Positions 7,927 through 16,521 of a DNA stretch of 64,000 nt are shown here, one piece after another. The stretch comes from Novosphingobium sp. KA1 (GTDB lineage Bacteria > Pseudomonadota > Alphaproteobacteria > Sphingomonadales > Sphingomonadaceae). A model generated the notes under the pieces. It was not told the DNA's origin. It saw only the letters and a list, made by a program, of their open reading frames with translations, and ran no database searches. How positions within the stretch are numbered: the stretch's first letter is position 1; each line of letters begins with the position of its first letter. The DNA lies in assembly GCF_017309955.1 (NCBI RefSeq), contig NZ_CP021247.1, forward strand, positions 496,001 to 560,000, given 5' to 3'. Position numbers and translations under genes: made by a program.

Positions 7927-9062
7927 TGGTTTTTTCCCGCCCCACCCTCTCCAGCTTGCGCAGCCAGGTGGCGGCTGATATCGCGGCGGGTCTCCCCGGC
8001 TTGAACGCGCTGCTCCGCTACAACAATCTGACCATCCTTGGCGACGTTGAGGCCGGGCTAGTCGATGGGTGCTATGGCTATCTCGACTGGATCACGCGGC
8101 AATCAGTGCCGTTCACATCCGAGGACGAGTTTCTCGAAGGCTGGTCGGCCCTGAAGGGTGTGACGCGCAAGCCGGCAGTCGCCGCGAAGGGCAAGGTCAC
8201 GCTAAACGGCACCGGCGGCACTGTGGTTGCCGGCACGGCGCTCACGCGCTCGGACGGCGCCAGCTTCACCGTAGACGCTGACGTAGCGCTGGTGGGCGGC
8301 GTTGCCGTCGTTGCCGTTACCGCCGTCGCTACTGGATCGTCGTCCAACACGGTCCTCGGCACGACGCTTTCGCTGGCCTCGGCCATTTCCGGCGTGAATT
8401 CGCTCGGTACGGTCAGCGTGGCGATAGCCGGCGGTTCCGATGTCGAGCGCGACGATGACCTGCGCACCCGCATGATCACCGAATACTCCCGGCCGGCGTC
8501 AGGCGGTTCCGCCAATGACTATGTAAACTGGGCGCTGGGGATTTCCGGCGTGACCCGCGCCTGGTGCGAGCGCAACGTGTTCGGCTCCGGTACCGTGGGC
8601 GTCCTGTTCATGATGGACAATTCCCGTGCCGACTATGGGGGCTTCCCTCAGGGAACCAACGGCGTTGCCTCGGCTGAAACGCGCGCAGCAGCAGCAACCG
8701 GCGATCAGCTGATCGTCGCCAACGCGCTGTTCGATCTTCAACCCGTAGGCCCCATAGTCATCGCAAGGGCATGCACCGCCAACACGATCGACCTGACGAT
8801 CGCCGGGATCTCCGACGCAACGGATACGACCAAGGCTGCAATCGCGGCCGCTTTCGCCGCTGCACTTCTTGCGACGGCCGTCCCAGGCGACAGCACACCG
8901 CTCAGCGCGATCGAGGGTAAAATCGCGGCCGTTTCCGGAGCGACTGGCTTCGTGATCACCGAAGTATTCGCATCGGCCGGCGCTGTCAGTCCTGGTCCTA
9001 CCGGCAACATTTCGTCCAACGTCGGCGCTTTGCCCGTTGCCGGCAACATCACGTACGTCTGA
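7926..9062 (+). CDS. Baseplate wedge protein J-like (Mu gp47)
   Basis: A 378-residue baseplate_J family member. The opening 'RPTL..Lr.q...di...lpg' and the 'GSDvERDDDLRTRMITEYSRPASGGSANDYVNWAL' core are characteristic. This is the structural equivalent of T4 gp6, which builds the inner baseplate iris and triggers sheath contraction. Start and stop overlap neighbouring genes by 1 to 4 bases. Confidence 0.93.
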   Translation: MVFSRPTLSSLRSQVAADIAAGLPGLNALLRYNNLTILGDVEAGLVDGCYGYLDWITRQSVPFTSEDEFLEGWSALKGVTRKPAVAAKGKVTLNGTGGTVVAGTALTRSDGASFTVDADVALVGGVAVVAVTAVATGSSSNTVLGTTLSLASAISGVNSLGTVSVAIAGGSDVERDDDLRTRMITEYSRPASGGSANDYVNWALGISGVTRAWCERNVFGSGTVGVLFMMDNSRADYGGFPQGTNGVASAETRAAAATGDQLIVANALFDLQPVGPIVIARACTANTIDLTIAGISDATDTTKAAIAAAFAAALLATAVPGDSTPLSAIEGKIAAVSGATGFVITEVFASAGAVSPGPTGNISSNVGALPVAGNITYV

Positions 9063-9598
9063 TGACTCGCACAGCTGAAGATTACGCTGGCGCCATCCGC
9101 GCCCTGCTTCCGCGCGGCCGAGTGTGGCAGGCCGAAACAGGTAGCGGCCAGCAGCGCCTTATTCTCGCACTTGCCCAGCAGTGGGCCCGCCTCGATGCCG
9201 ACGCTACGAAAGTCCTCGACCAATCGCTTCCTGGCAGCAATCTCGACCTGATCACCGAGTGGGAAGAATCACTCGGCCTTCCGGATCCATGCGCCGGCGA
9301 AGACGCTACGATCGAACAGCGCGCGGCGCAGGTCCTCGCCCGCTTCGTTGGCGGCGGCGGCCAGAGCCGGCCGTTCTTTATCGGCTATGCGGCGGCGCTT
9401 GGCTTCGAGATCTCGATCACCGCGATTTCGCCCTTCAGGGTGGAAATGAGCACCGTTGAAACCCCGCTGTACGACGAAGACTGGCTCTTCGTCTGGGTGG
9501 TGACCGTGCTTTCGAACACCAGCGGCCTGAGCACCGACGTGCTCGTCTGCGAGTTCGAAGCGCTCAAGCCCGCCCACACTTACGTCCTCTTCCAGTAA
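9062..9598 (+). CDS. Tail protein DUF2313 / YmfQ-like (Mu gp48)
   Basis: A 178-residue protein of the YmfQ/gp48 family. It starts 'TAEDYAgAIraLLPrGRvW', the diagnostic 'YA..L..LLP.G.aW' motif, and continues 'LA..WARLDADA..l...slPgs...LI.EWE.sLGLPDPC'. In Mu-like phages it links baseplate wedges to the tail fibre network. It ends the baseplate block; the fibre genes start 12 bases later. Confidence 0.9.
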   Translation: MTRTAEDYAGAIRALLPRGRVWQAETGSGQQRLILALAQQWARLDADATKVLDQSLPGSNLDLITEWEESLGLPDPCAGEDATIEQRAAQVLARFVGGGGQSRPFFIGYAAALGFEISITAISPFRVEMSTVETPLYDEDWLFVWVVTVLSNTSGLSTDVLVCEFEALKPAHTYVLFQ

Positions 9599-9610
9599 CG
9601 AGGTCCCCCC

Positions 9611-10171
9611 GTGTTCCGTATCGACAACGCCAGCGCCGTTTCGGCGCTTCCGGCGGCGCTTGCCGCTGGCACGCCCGGCTTCTTCGGCCGAGGTGACCCC
9701 GCCACCGGCCAGATCCCAACCATTCTGACAGCCGACTGGGCCAACATGGTCCAGGAGGAACTGGTGGCGGTGGTCGCCGCAGCGGGCATCGCGCTCGACA
9801 AGGCCAATCGCGCGCAGCTGCTCGCGGCGCTCCAGCAGATGTTCCAGGCCAAAGACCCGGCTACTGTGAAAATTGTTTCCGCCAGTCTGACGCAGAACGG
9901 CCATATCGTTCTTTCGGACGGGTCCCGGTCATTCATGGTGGCATGGGGCAGGTTCACCGCGGCAGCGAACAGTTCGACCTCCGTCACTTTCCCCCTGGCA
10001 TTCACGTCAGCGTGTTTTTCGGTCGTCGTCAGCGGCGTGATCAATGCGGGAACCGGTTCGCAGGACAACACGCCTGCAGTGGTGGCCTCCACGATCACGG
10101 CAACCGGTTTCTCAGTGTTCAACGCGGACGATGAGAATGACCCGACCTGCTACATCGCTGTGGGATCCTAA
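9611..10171 (+). CDS. Short tail fibre-like protein
   Basis: A 186-residue protein. The N-terminal half 'GTPGFFGRGDPATGQIPTIL.ADWANMVQEELVAVV.AAGIALDK' is the conserved sheath-proximal part of Mu-like tail fibres. The C-terminal ~80 residues resemble the fibre-tip fold that ends many prophage fibres ('SLTQNGHIVLSDG...MVAWG.F...ansstSVTFPLAFTSAC'). It may be a mini-fibre, or a remnant of a longer fibre, since full Mu-like fibres are usually much longer. It is followed within two bases by a fibre-assembly protein. Confidence 0.75.
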   Translation: MFRIDNASAVSALPAALAAGTPGFFGRGDPATGQIPTILTADWANMVQEELVAVVAAAGIALDKANRAQLLAALQQMFQAKDPATVKIVSASLTQNGHIVLSDGSRSFMVAWGRFTAAANSSTSVTFPLAFTSACFSVVVSGVINAGTGSQDNTPAVVASTITATGFSVFNADDENDPTCYIAVGS

Positions 10172-10173
10172 TC

Positions 10174-10626
10174 ATGACATTCTTCTATTCCGCCACGACG
10201 GGCGGTTTCTACAGCGATGCCGTTCATCCAACGCGTCCTGAAGACTGCGTCGAGATATCCGACGCGGATTATTATGCCCTGATCGATGGGCAAGCGAGCG
10301 GCGGAACGATTTCCGTGTGCTCGACTACTGGCCTGCCGGAGGTTGTAACTTCGGAGGACACTCCTGCAGCGACCCGCGCGCGCCTCATTGCATCGGTCAA
10401 GCGCGAAGCCTCCAGGCGGATCCTGATCATCAGCCCAGAGTGGCGCCAACTGAATGATCTTCGGTCGCCAAGCGAAGACGCACAAGAGCGGTTTATCGCG
10501 ATCGACGCGGTGCGAAGCGCCAGCAACGCGATCGAACTGCAGATCGGCGAAACCGCGGATGAGGGCCTCGGCGCCTTTGACGTCGCCAACAACGCGTTGT
10601 GGTCGGCCGATCCCCCCGCTTCCTGA
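10174..10626 (+). CDS. Tail fibre assembly (Tfa-like) protein
   Basis: A 150-residue protein with the Tfa/Caudo_TAP opening: 'FFYSATTGGFYSDavHp...p.dcVEISDADYYALIDGQASG'. Tfa proteins cap the fibre tip to help it trimerise and may affect receptor choice. The C-terminal half is helical and rich in Asn/Ala. It sits directly after the short fibre and before the large fibre, so it could serve either. Confidence 0.8.
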   Translation: MTFFYSATTGGFYSDAVHPTRPEDCVEISDADYYALIDGQASGGTISVCSTTGLPEVVTSEDTPAATRARLIASVKREASRRILIISPEWRQLNDLRSPSEDAQERFIAIDAVRSASNAIELQIGETADEGLGAFDVANNALWSADPPAS

Positions 10627-10680
10627 CGCCCGAAATTCCGTCTCCCCCCTCTCCCCCGCAATTGATTGCGAGAATCACCG

Positions 10681-13569
10681 ATGACCACCCTCCCCAATTA
10701 CCCGCCGGCAGTCGACCTAGCGGGAACCGACATCATTCCCGTCTGGCAAGATGGCAGCCAGAAGTCGGCAACCACTGACCAGGTGCTCAAGCCCGGCCTC
10801 GATCTGATGCAGGAGTACGTCGGCGCCGATATCCAATTGACCTGGGTGGCGCTCGAGGCTGTTACCGGCTCGGCCGACCGGAACGCGGTGGTTCCGAATG
10901 ACCCCGGCAACCATACCGACCCCGTGACCAATGAAGTCGTCCCCAATTCGGGATTCTACAAGTGGGACGCTACGGCGCTCGCCTGGCACTGGATTTCGGA
11001 AACGCAGGCCAGCAACGCTGCTGCAAGTGCCAAACAGGCTAAGGACTGGGCGGAAAGCGATACCGCGCCAGATCCCGACGACCCGACGAGCAAGAGCGCG
11101 AAGACCTTGGCGGCTGAAGCAGCCATCAGCGCTGCTGCTGCTGCCAGTCCATCGGTTTTCACATCCGATAACACATTCTTCGCTGCTATCCGCGACAACA
11201 CCAATCTATTGGGCGGCGGCGCCAATGCGCTCTATGTTCCCCGCATCATCTACTTCAAGCGCGGGACTGAAGCTCAGTACAATATCACGGTCGCAAACGC
11301 TGCGGCGTCGGAAATTGCGGGCGGCAATTATTGCAAGCTATCGCTCGATGCCGCCAACGTTTCGTATGTCTGGCTGGACCTGACTGACAACACGATCAAA
11401 GTTGAGGTTTACGCTTCTGGCTTGAATATGCACACGGAAAAGGGGAATAACCTTATCCAGCTTGCAGTGGCTCGCGGGAAATTCATCACGTCTAGCCGGC
11501 TTCGTATTTTCGAGGCGGACGACCTTCTTGAAGGTGCGATTACCTTCAAGGAGAACTGCCTCATCCTCGAAAAAGACGGGAAGCTGCTTGTCCCGGCGTA
11601 CTGGTCTACCGGCTTCGGCTCCGCGACCTGGACAGCGCGAGATCCCGTCTCCGATGGTTCGCGCTATGTCGAGATTGACACCGCAGCCATCGGCCATGTT
11701 GCGCGCATCTATCACGATGGCCTTGCGGCTGACGCTGGTACCACCTTCGTCAAGCGGGCTTACGATGGCGCGGCCGGTAGTCACGCCGGTTTCAAGTCGA
11801 ACGATATCGCCACTGTATCCGGCTACAACGTCAAGACGCAGCACGCGATCGCGGGGGCAGTTCCGGGCGGCTCGGTTTCCAATCAGTGCCCGTTCGGCAA
11901 GGCTTCGATCGATGCGATGCCGCGCAATTTCGCTCCGACCAACGTCGCTGCCACGACGATCACCGATGCGAACCTAACCGCGCTCGGCTTCACCCGCGGC
12001 TTCACCCGACTGACGGGGGCGGGCGATATCTTCGTGGGCATGGACCTTCCAGACGCCCGGCGTGGCGGCTCGATCTTTATCCGCGAATATGTCTACACCG
12101 ATGTTGCCGGCTCCTTCGGCATCCCCCGCGCCTATCTCTGGTCGGCGACCAGCACCAGCCCGTTGATGACGTTCAATCTGACGCTGGAGAAGAAGATCAG
12201 CGATAACGTCGCGATCTACTCTGGCACCTTCGACTTCCCGGATGTAGCCGGCGCAGTGTGGCTGTACATGGGCACCACGGTGACGGCGGGCACGATGCCG
12301 ATCGTCACCGGGTTCCAGTTCCACCACTCCGGCGAACGTGCCCGGTGGATCATGCGCGACGACTACCCCTCCGCTCAGGCAGTAGATGCCGATATCTTCC
12401 CGATCATCGGGCAGGATTTGTTCGTCGTGTCTGACCGCCCGACCATTCTGTACCCCGCCCAGATGTTCGCCAATCGCGAAGGATTTGATCCACCGTCGGT
12501 CATGCTGGAGAGCCGCCAGGGACTGCCTACGCAGCCGCTCGTACTCGGCCCGGTGAAGGATGCGCCGTTGGTGATCGACTATGCGCGGTGCGGAACAGCC
12601 GCGTACATGCGCTGGTATCCCGCAGAACGACGCGACCGCGTGATCCAGAAGGTCATCACCGTCAAGAAAAAGGCGGTTCCGGTGACGGGATCTCCGGCCC
12701 GCAATATCCTGATGATCGGAGACAGTCTCCCCACCCGTCAGCAGGCATATTTCGCGAACATTTTGCTCAGTGCGTGGGGGTTCGCCGTGAACTGGATCGG
12801 CACCATGAACGGCAACGGGTCAGGCAACGCCGCTGGGACCGGTCCGCTGGGCGAAGGCCGTGAAGGCTGGGCGCTGTCGGACTTCCTGATGACCCGGCAG
12901 GATTCCGACGTGACCAGCATCGTTACGGCAGGCGGGGAGGCAGCCTATCAGGCTCTCTCCAATACCGCCAAGCTGGCAGTCAATCCATTCCTGCAACTGG
13001 CGGCCTCGTCGAGCAGCGCGGCCACCACGATCACCTATGGCGGCCAGAGCTACAAATTCGATCTCGCTTACTATCTCTCGCGCTTTTCGTTGGCCACGCC
13101 GGATATCGTTGTCCTCAATCTGAGCAAGAACGACCAGCTTGAACTGGCGGCAGCGGCTGCGATCTCGGACGTGACAACGCTCTATCCGATGCTGCTCGCT
13201 GAAATCCGGCGCGCGATGCCAAGCGCCAAGATCCTGTGCTGGGGCACTGTGATGCCGGACAGCTACACCAGCAACACTGGCTGGTATAGCGCGGGTGCGC
13301 CGATCCTGCGCGTGATCCGCGACGCCATCAAGGCGCGCCGCGATGCCGGTGACGCCAACATCTGGTTCGTGCCTACCCACGCGATGCACTCGATCGGTGA
13401 CTTCAACACGCCGATGGTCACGGACGCCACCACCGGCACCATGACCGGCACGGTTGGCGCCACCAATACCGACATCATCCATCCTCCTGTTCCGACCACG
13501 ATCACGTCCGGCGTTGGTCGCGAGCAAATCGCCGAGGCGCTGGCCGTTGCCATCGCGTGTGTCGCGTGA
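10681..13569 (+). CDS. Large tail fibre with C-terminal SGNH/GDSL hydrolase
   Basis: The ATG at 10681 is used because the upstream in-frame ATG at 10666 has no fibre-like residues; the product is 962 residues. The N-terminus (LPNYPPAVDLAGTDIIPVWQ) matches baseplate-attachment regions of alphaproteobacterial fibres. The middle is beta-rich. From about residue 670 an SGNH hydrolase domain follows: LMIGDSLP with Ser682, LNLSKND with Asn817, and DIIHP with Asp931 and His934, giving the Ser-Asn-Asp-x-x-His set. This enzyme would remove acyl groups from host surface polysaccharide during adsorption. The substrate is unknown. An upstream gap of 54 bases separates it from tfa. Confidence 0.85.
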   Translation: MTTLPNYPPAVDLAGTDIIPVWQDGSQKSATTDQVLKPGLDLMQEYVGADIQLTWVALEAVTGSADRNAVVPNDPGNHTDPVTNEVVPNSGFYKWDATALAWHWISETQASNAAASAKQAKDWAESDTAPDPDDPTSKSAKTLAAEAAISAAAAASPSVFTSDNTFFAAIRDNTNLLGGGANALYVPRIIYFKRGTEAQYNITVANAAASEIAGGNYCKLSLDAANVSYVWLDLTDNTIKVEVYASGLNMHTEKGNNLIQLAVARGKFITSSRLRIFEADDLLEGAITFKENCLILEKDGKLLVPAYWSTGFGSATWTARDPVSDGSRYVEIDTAAIGHVARIYHDGLAADAGTTFVKRAYDGAAGSHAGFKSNDIATVSGYNVKTQHAIAGAVPGGSVSNQCPFGKASIDAMPRNFAPTNVAATTITDANLTALGFTRGFTRLTGAGDIFVGMDLPDARRGGSIFIREYVYTDVAGSFGIPRAYLWSATSTSPLMTFNLTLEKKISDNVAIYSGTFDFPDVAGAVWLYMGTTVTAGTMPIVTGFQFHHSGERARWIMRDDYPSAQAVDADIFPIIGQDLFVVSDRPTILYPAQMFANREGFDPPSVMLESRQGLPTQPLVLGPVKDAPLVIDYARCGTAAYMRWYPAERRDRVIQKVITVKKKAVPVTGSPARNILMIGDSLPTRQQAYFANILLSAWGFAVNWIGTMNGNGSGNAAGTGPLGEGREGWALSDFLMTRQDSDVTSIVTAGGEAAYQALSNTAKLAVNPFLQLAASSSSAATTITYGGQSYKFDLAYYLSRFSLATPDIVVLNLSKNDQLELAAAAAISDVTTLYPMLLAEIRRAMPSAKILCWGTVMPDSYTSNTGWYSAGAPILRVIRDAIKARRDAGDANIWFVPTHAMHSIGDFNTPMVTDATTGTMTGTVGATNTDIIHPPVPTTITSGVGREQIAEALAVAIACVA

Positions 13570-13615
13570 CCCACAGCCGAGAATCCCGCCTCAATCCCCT
13601 TCGAATGGATCTCGC

Positions 13616-13819
13616 ATGAAGCACGCCGTCGAAAACCTGCCGGACAGCATCAAGCACCTACTCGATGTTCTTTCATTCACCGCATTGCTGGGGGGCCTTA
13701 TCAGCGTGCTGCCGCACATCTCGATGCTATTGACCGTCATCTGGATGGCGATCCGGATCTACGAAACCGACACGGTGCAGAAGTTGCTACGCCGCGACGA
13801 AGAAGAGGGCGAGGCCTGA
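13616..13819 (+). CDS. Small membrane protein, holin-like
   Basis: A 67-residue protein with two adjacent hydrophobic stretches (about residues 17-33 and 36-47) and a charged C-terminal tail (RRDEEEGEA). The 'LLTvIWMAIRIYETDTVQ' segment resembles small phage holin-type proteins. It lies first in the lysis cassette, before a second small membrane protein and the endolysin. A holin would set lysis timing or, with a signal-anchor endolysin, depolarise the membrane. The family assignment is tentative. Confidence 0.6.
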   Translation: MKHAVENLPDSIKHLLDVLSFTALLGGLISVLPHISMLLTVIWMAIRIYETDTVQKLLRRDEEEGEA

Positions 13820-13865
13820 CCTCGCCCCGGGGCTGACCGCCCCGACCTCTCCCGAAAGGACTGCA

Positions 13866-14114
13866 ATGAAGATCACGCTGGTCTCGCACTGGCGCCTTTG
13901 GTGGCGCCGGTGGTCGACGTGGCTTGCCGGCGCGTGGGCTGCGCTCGTGTCGCTCGTGCTGAGCGATCCGCAGGCTCTCGCCGCCGTTGGCCGCCTTCTG
14001 CCCGAACGTCACCGGCCACTCTGGGCCGTCGGTGTCGGCCTGCTCACGTGGGCCGCGCCGGTGATCCTCGCCCACATCCGACAGCCCAAGCTCGAAAGGA
14101 AGTGCAATGGGTAA
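13866..14114 (+). CDS. Putative holin (DUF7940-like)
   Basis: An 82-residue protein with a basic, Trp-rich N-terminus (HWRLWWRRWSTW), one hydrophobic helix at about residues 18-32 and a second at about 52-68. This resembles the small 'W...W' holin-like proteins found before endolysins in alphaproteobacterial phages. Its last eight bases overlap the endolysin start at 14107, which argues for translational coupling with lysis. Whether this or the preceding protein is the effective holin cannot be told from sequence. Confidence 0.65.
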   Translation: MKITLVSHWRLWWRRWSTWLAGAWAALVSLVLSDPQALAAVGRLLPERHRPLWAVGVGLLTWAAPVILAHIRQPKLERKCNG

Positions 14115-14721
14115 GGTTCTCATCCAGCGCGGCACCAGCGCGGCCGGCGCAATCGCCATCATTCTCGGCGGTATTTACGCTGCCGAAGGTGGTTATGTGA
14201 ACAACAAGGCCGACCGGGGCGGTCCGACGAACCTCGGCGTCACCGAACAGGTAGCGCGTGAGCATGGCTATCTCGGCGACATGCGTAACTTCCCAAAGCA
14301 CTGCTACGACAAGATCACGGTCTGTGGGGACAAGATCTATGTCGGTACCTACATCGACAAGCCCGGTTTCCGGCCGCTGCTGACGATGGACCCGGGCGTT
14401 GCGGCCGAAGTGGCGGACACCGGCGTCAACATGGGGCCCGGCGTCGCGTCGAAGTTCCTCCAAGCCGGTATCAACAAGGTCTGCCCCGCAGCGAAAATAG
14501 CAGTCGATGGCAAGGTCGGCGGCCGCACCATCAACGCCTACGAGAATTGCCAAGCGGCCATCGGCAAGCAGCGGTTCTGCGTGCAGATCCTCGATGCGCT
14601 CGATGACCAGCAGAAGCGCCGATACGAATGGATCGTCGACCGGAACCCGTCGCAGCGTATCTTCCTCCAGGGCTGGATCGCTTGGCGTGTCGGCAACGTC
14701 GACCGGGCGAGCTGCGCATGA
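14107..14721 (+). CDS. Endolysin, GH108 family, probable signal-anchor-release type
   Basis: A 204-residue muramidase-like protein. 'AAEGGYVNNKADRGGPTNLGVT' is the GH108 catalytic signature, with Glu27 the expected acid. Residues 10-26 (TSAAGAIAIILGGIYAA) form a weakly hydrophobic Gly/Ala-rich helix directly before the catalytic Glu, as in SAR endolysins that are exported by Sec, tethered inactive, and released when the membrane is depolarised. Six cysteines are present. The C-terminal half is the GH108 peptidoglycan-binding part. It starts inside the holin gene and its stop overlaps the DUF6527 ATG. Confidence 0.88.
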   Translation: MGKVLIQRGTSAAGAIAIILGGIYAAEGGYVNNKADRGGPTNLGVTEQVAREHGYLGDMRNFPKHCYDKITVCGDKIYVGTYIDKPGFRPLLTMDPGVAAEVADTGVNMGPGVASKFLQAGINKVCPAAKIAVDGKVGGRTINAYENCQAAIGKQRFCVQILDALDDQQKRRYEWIVDRNPSQRIFLQGWIAWRVGNVDRASCA

Positions 14722-15074
14722 CTGGCTCGGCTATCCTGCGCCCGATGGAGGGCGGCGGCTTCAGGTTCTGGTGCCCGGGCTGCAAGGAATCCCATCACGT
14801 GCCCATAGGCGATGGACCGGGGCCGCGCTGTGGCTTCAACGGCAACACCGACAAACCGACCTTTACGCCTTCGATCCTCGTTCGATCCGGCCACTATGTG
14901 CCGGGCCATGAAGGCTACACTTGCTGGTGCAATTGGGAGGACAAGGACGAGCATCCAGACCTCCAATGCCGTGTCTGCCACTCGTTCGTTACCGATGGCA
15001 TGATCCAATTCCTCGGCGACTGCACGCATGCGCTCGCCGGGCAGACGGTGGCGATCCCGGAGTTCCCGCGATGA
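14718..15074 (+). CDS. DUF6527 phage protein
   Basis: 118 residues from the ATG that overlaps the endolysin stop. The pattern 'FwCPGC...H.v....GPRC.fNGn.dkPTFTPSILV' and 'CHSFVTDGMIQFLGDCTHALAGQTV' is the DUF6527 family, common in prophage lysis regions. The cysteine pairs suggest a zinc-stabilised fold. The function is unknown. It overlaps the spanin gene start by four bases. Confidence 0.82.
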   Translation: MTGSAILRPMEGGGFRFWCPGCKESHHVPIGDGPGPRCGFNGNTDKPTFTPSILVRSGHYVPGHEGYTCWCNWEDKDEHPDLQCRVCHSFVTDGMIQFLGDCTHALAGQTVAIPEFPR

Positions 15075-15469
15075 ACCCCATCCCGATCACCTGGTGCCTT
15101 GCGGGCGCCGGCGCAACTGCGCTGCTCTGCGCATGGGGCGGCTGGACCGTCAACGACTGGCGGCATGACAGCAAGGCGCTGGCAGCCGTGGAGACGGCCG
15201 CCAAGAAGCTCGATGCGGCGCGCGCCACGGTCGACCGCGCCGCCACTGCCTACGAACAGGAGAAGCCCATTGCAGCCGCTCAATCGTCCGTGCGCGAAAG
15301 CACGCTCCGCGAGATTTACAAGGATCGCCCTGTGCCTGCTGACTGCGCCGTGCCTGATGCTGCTCGCAGCGTGCTCGACAACGCAGTCGGCGCCGCCAAC
15401 GCCCGAGCTGCAGGCCAACCTGCGGCAGCCCTGCCCGCCGCTACCCAAGCCGCCGACGCCGCTCACTGA
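15071..15469 (+). CDS. Rz-like inner-membrane spanin
   Basis: A 132-residue protein with an N-terminal transmembrane anchor (about residues 5-24, LAGAGATALLCAWGGW) followed by an Ala/Lys/Glu helical region likely to be a coiled coil. This topology and the lipoprotein frame nested within it identify the i-spanin. It spans the periplasm with its Rz1 partner and fuses inner and outer membranes at lysis. The ATG overlaps the DUF6527 stop. Confidence 0.8.
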   Translation: MNPIPITWCLAGAGATALLCAWGGWTVNDWRHDSKALAAVETAAKKLDAARATVDRAATAYEQEKPIAAAQSSVRESTLREIYKDRPVPADCAVPDAARSVLDNAVGAANARAAGQPAAALPAATQAADAAH

Positions 15470-15569
15470 TCCAGAGCGGAGCGTCTGGGAAAACACGATG
15501 ATCGCAATGTACGGAGATTGCGCGGCAAGGCATTTTCGAGCGACCGAGGCATGGCCAAAGACGCAATAA
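15270..15569 (+). CDS. Rz1-like outer-membrane spanin lipoprotein, nested in Rz
   Basis: Read +1 relative to Rz, this frame encodes 'CLLTAPCLMLLAAC', a lipoprotein signal with the lipobox Cys at 15372. A Pro-rich mature part follows (CPPLPKPPTPL), the classic Rz1 layout. The mature protein is about 65 residues. The best start is the TTG at 15270; there is no suitable ATG. About two thirds of the frame lies inside Rz and the end extends 100 bases past it. No other lipoprotein is nearby, so it is the natural o-spanin. Confidence 0.75.
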   Translation: MQPLNRPCAKARSARFTRIALCLLTAPCLMLLAACSTTQSAPPTPELQANLRQPCPPLPKPPTPLTDPERSVWENTMIAMYGDCAARHFRATEAWPKTQ

Positions 15570-15743
15570 CGGGGGTATTGATTTGGGGTATCACCCAACA
15601 GCAAGCCAGCCAAAACCCGTGTAATTCCGCCGGTTTCCTGTCCTGCACGGCGGAGGGATCATCCGCCCTCATACGAAGAACGGCCGCCAAATTAATGACG
15701 GCCGCCACAACGATATACAGAAGAGTTCCAGCGAAGCTGAAGG

Positions 15744-16094
15744 CTAAGCCAGAACCGCGATGCGGGGGATATCCTTCAGCCGCTCGGCGTTTTCGCGCCG
15801 AACCTCGGCCAAGTCATAATTGACCTGCATGCTACAAAGCAGATCTGCAGGATAGCCAATTGCTGCTTCAATACGAGCGGCAAGGTTCGGCGTGACCGGC
15901 CCCTTACCGTTGAGAACCTTCGCAATGCTAGGCTGCGTCGCACGGATAGCAGCCGCGAGGGCCCTTCCGGTGACTTTGCGTGCCGGCAATACGTCGAGCT
16001 TCAAGATGATGCCCGGATGGACGGGAAAATAATCCGTCAGGAACTCATTTTCTTCAATGAAGTCGTGCTTCTCCGCGGTCGATGTGGTGGCCAT
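15744..16094 (-). CDS. higA: HigA-family antitoxin
   Basis: A 116-residue protein read from the ATG at 16094. 'VHPGIILKLDVLPARKVTGRALAAAIRATQPSIAKVLNGKGPVTPNLAARIEAAIG' is the XRE/HigA DNA-binding domain (HPG.il...l.p.g.....LA..i......i..il.G...it...A.rl). It neutralises the upstream-encoded HigB RNase and represses the operon. The toxin gene lies 66 bases upstream on the same strand, the toxin-first order of higBA. It sits between the lysis genes and the integrase, opposite to both, as a phage accessory gene. Confidence 0.88.
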   Translation of the reverse strand: MATTSTAEKHDFIEENEFLTDYFPVHPGIILKLDVLPARKVTGRALAAAIRATQPSIAKVLNGKGPVTPNLAARIEAAIGYPADLLCSMQVNYDLAEVRRENAERLKDIPRIAVLA

Positions 16095-16160
16095 GTTACG
16101 TTTCCAACGAATAGTTACTGAGCAGGTTTGCGATGATGCGGATCGCAACCTCACTTCGTC

Positions 16161-16457
16161 CTAGTGCGGGTCATCGTAAATCATGTTGGCGATCTCCTTT
16201 GCCTTCTTATCGTAGTCAAACAGGAGCCGAGTGTTCCCAGTGATGTCTATACTCCAATAATTCTTCCGCCCATTCCAGGCGTGAACCCTCCATGACGGAT
16301 TGGCAGAGGCAACTTGGGCCAGATCATTAGCCGCACTGAGCACCGTCAGCCTCATATGGATCGTCAATGCGACCTTGGGCTGAAAGTACTTGCTTGGCTC
16401 TCCTGGCCCTGTGCGACTCAGCTCTTTTAGCCTCTTATCTGCGAATCCAATCTTCAT
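16161..16457 (-). CDS. higB: HigB-family RelE-like toxin
   Basis: A 98-residue protein with the HigB C-terminal pattern 'W.V.AWNGRKNYWSIDITGNTRLLFDYD' followed by IANMIYDDPH. HigB toxins cut mRNA on the ribosome. It has the usual size and precedes higA. The 123-base gap to the divergent integrase gene holds a palindrome (16522-16538) that may be its operator. The likely role in the prophage is maintenance of the element or exclusion of other phages. Confidence 0.87.
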   Translation of the reverse strand: MKIGFADKRLKELSRTGPGEPSKYFQPKVALTIHMRLTVLSAANDLAQVASANPSWRVHAWNGRKNYWSIDITGNTRLLFDYDKKAKEIANMIYDDPH

Positions 16458-16521
16458 ACGGCGGCCCTCCTGTATATGCCGTGAACGTATAACTTACAAC
16501 CCAGACAGCGTCAATTAAATA

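Noticed and set aside
15518..15823. A 101-residue frame after the spanins
   Set aside because: It has no recognisable features and overlaps higA. The region looks non-coding.
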